Assembly (NCBI GenBank): GCA_963847145.1
Contig: CAWJYN010000003.1
Location: 1,116,001 to 1,180,000 of the forward strand
Length of the DNA: 64,000 nucleotides
Reading direction: 5' to 3'
DNA from: JABFRJ01 sp963847145
GTDB lineage: Bacteria; Pseudomonadota; Alphaproteobacteria; Rhizobiales; Hyphomicrobiaceae
The position numbers and the translations under genes were made by a program. Each line of letters opens with the position of its first letter. Positions within the stretch are counted from its first letter, which is position 1. Under the pieces are notes generated by a model, which saw only the letters and a program-made list of their open reading frames with translations, did no database searches and had not been told where the DNA came from. This document shows, piece after piece, positions 62,874-64,000 of this stretch.

Positions 62874-63269
62874 ATGTCGACAGCGACCAAAGCGGCGCGA
62901 GGCACCAAACGGACGTGCCAAAATTCTGATTGCGGATCAAGATATTACGATCTGCAGCGACAGCCCGCCGAGTGCCCGATGTGCGGCACCGTGTACGTGC
63001 CGCCGGTGGCAGCCCCGGTTGGTGCGGCCCAGGCGGCGGCCGATAAACTGCGCGCCAAGCCGATTGTGAAGCCCGACTTCGAGCTGGCGGCGGATGCCGA
63101 TGCCAAGGCCGACGATCTGGCGGATGGCGAAGAAGCGCTGGCCGACATCGAAGTGGCCGAAGAGGCGGGCGTTGCCGAGGGCGACGAGACGTTCCTCGAA
63201 GAAGAAGAAGATGCTGGCAGCGACGTTGCTGGCCTGGTCGAAGGCGGCGAAGAGCCGGAAGAGCAGTGA
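62874..63269 (+). CDS. TIGR02300 / FYDLN acidic-domain protein
   Basis: 131 residues from an ATG with AAAGG upstream. The N-terminus has two CxxC-like pairs (TCQNSDCGSRYYDLQ and ECPMCGTVY), probably a small zinc ribbon, and the YYDL block that gives the family its FYDLN name. The remainder is a long acidic tail (EEALADIEVAEEAG, then runs of Glu/Asp), as in all members. Function unknown; found nearly only in alphaproteobacteria. Terminator follows directly. Confidence 0.9.
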   Translation: MSTATKAARGTKRTCQNSDCGSRYYDLQRQPAECPMCGTVYVPPVAAPVGAAQAAADKLRAKPIVKPDFELAADADAKADDLADGEEALADIEVAEEAGVAEGDETFLEEEEDAGSDVAGLVEGGEEPEEQ

Positions 63270-63277
63270 TCACATCA

Positions 63278-63308
63278 GGGGCTGCTCCTAATTGGGCAGC
63301 CCCTTTTT
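63278..63308 (+). terminator. Terminator after the FYDLN gene
   Basis: GGGGCTGC and GCAGCCCC form an 8-base stem followed by five T, nine bases after the stop codon. Confidence 0.88.
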
Positions 63309-63315
63309 CGTATGA

Positions 63316-63954
63316 CTAAACCGCAACGAACTGCTGCGTGGCCTGATTCAGAACTTCCAGCGTGCCGGTGGCGATATCGAAATAGGCGCCATGCAGCGCC
63401 ACGCGGCCCTTGCCCTCCAAAATCTGGATGCATGGGAACGTCCGCAAGTTGGTGAGCGACATCTTCACCGCCTCATGCTCCATCGCAACGCGCAACTGCG
63501 GCCCGGTCAACTCCGGCTTTGTCTTGCGCAAGTGTTCCAGTGGCTCATCGAGCATCGACATCCAGTTGCGAATGAACGCCGCTTCGGTCTGCCGCGTGGC
63601 CTCGTGATCGATGCAGGCGCGCACGCCGCCGCAACCGGAATGCCCCATCACCACGATGTGTTTGACGCGCAGGTTCAGCGCCGCAAATTCCAATGCGGCG
63701 GAGACGCCATGATACTTGCCACTGGTCTCGAAGGGCGGCACCAGATTGGCGACGTTGCGGACCACGAACAGTTCGCCGGGCATGGCTGAGAAAATCGTTT
63801 CGGGATCGACCCGGCTGTCGCAGCACGAGACCATCATCACGTCGGGGCTTTGGCCGTACTGCGCCAGGGTCTCGTAGTGGTCCTGGTTGGACACGAAGTG
63901 GCGGTATTTGAAGCGCCGGAACCGGTCGGTCAGGTGATCGGGGAAGAGCGACAT
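63316..63954 (-). CDS. Beta-class carbonic anhydrase
   Basis: Zinc enzyme interconverting CO2 and bicarbonate. The 212-residue product has the CCDSRVDPETIF block (Cys-Asp-x-Arg pair) near residue 44 and HIVVMGHSGCGGVRA (zinc His and Cys) near 98. The start MSLFPDHLTD has AAGG eight bases upstream; the next in-frame ATG (63969) lacks a ribosome site. Convergent with the FYDLN gene. The rest of the window to 64000 holds only its upstream bases. Confidence 0.93.
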   Translation of the reverse strand: MSLFPDHLTDRFRRFKYRHFVSNQDHYETLAQYGQSPDVMMVSCCDSRVDPETIFSAMPGELFVVRNVANLVPPFETSGKYHGVSAALEFAALNLRVKHIVVMGHSGCGGVRACIDHEATRQTEAAFIRNWMSMLDEPLEHLRKTKPELTGPQLRVAMEHEAVKMSLTNLRTFPCIQILEGKGRVALHGAYFDIATGTLEVLNQATQQFVAV

Positions 63955-64000
63955 CAGGGCAACCTTCATCAGCAATGGTGCGGCGCAGCGCGCCTTGTTT

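Overview
The window looks like the chromosome of a high-GC alphaproteobacterium, probably of the Hyphomicrobiales. It carries gcrA (an alphaproteobacterial cell-cycle regulator), a FYDLN/TIGR02300 protein typical of that class, lpxI in place of lpxH, and alphaproteobacterial-style tRNAs. No rRNA, CRISPR array, phage or intact insertion sequence was seen.

Region by region. 1-485: start of a secreted metallo-beta-lactamase-fold protein cut by the window edge. 890-14899 (minus): a conserved envelope and translation block, pyrH-frr-uppS-cdsA-dxr-rseP-bamA-lpxD-fabZ-lpxA-lpxI-lpxB, linking ribosome recycling, isoprenoid carrier and phospholipid synthesis, outer-membrane assembly and lipid A synthesis. 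15.1-22.7 kb: nitronate monooxygenase, two tandem FitAB/VapBC toxin-antitoxin pairs, an acyl-CoA dehydrogenase, a PxpA-like protein, two small envelope proteins and an omega-aminotransferase. 22974: tRNA-Met. 23.2-36.6 kb: accessory DNA with an alkyl-sulfate-type locus (DUF1254 fragment, alkylsulfatase, GMC alcohol dehydrogenase, ABC importer, TetR), DUF2200, a cyanate locus (ABC importer plus a cyanase gene with a stop codon at its active site), and a scar of an IS1595-family transposase lying against an integrase remnant.

36.6-44.6 kb: two divergent operons form the most interesting locus. The minus operon (3-hydroxyacyl-CoA dehydrogenase family, TetR, thiolase, acyl-CoA ligase) has ATGA overlaps at all three junctions. 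The plus operon has an acyl-CoA dehydrogenase, an FAD monooxygenase and a beta-keto acid cleavage enzyme (BKACE). Two copies of an 11-bp near-palindrome lie between them. I infer a TetR-controlled catabolic pathway with an unidentified substrate. 44.8-64 kb: murQ, two hotdog thioesterases, argG, PAP2 phosphatase, a small cysteine-motif secreted protein, rlmN, an orphan RTX protein, a GST, an adenylate cyclase with TPRs, argD-argF, gcrA, a cupin, tRNA-Gln, a GNAT/DUF1778 toxin-antitoxin pair, a FYDLN protein and beta-carbonic anhydrase.

Seven reading-frame breaks in five genes (rseP, GMC oxidoreductase, alkylsulfatase three times, a thioesterase, argG) are all explained by one extra base. The uniform direction, and the presence of rseP and argG, suggest sequence error more than gene decay. 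The cynS stop is a substitution and the transposase shift is a one-base loss, so those may be real decay. Several families of palindromic intergenic repeats are scattered through the window.
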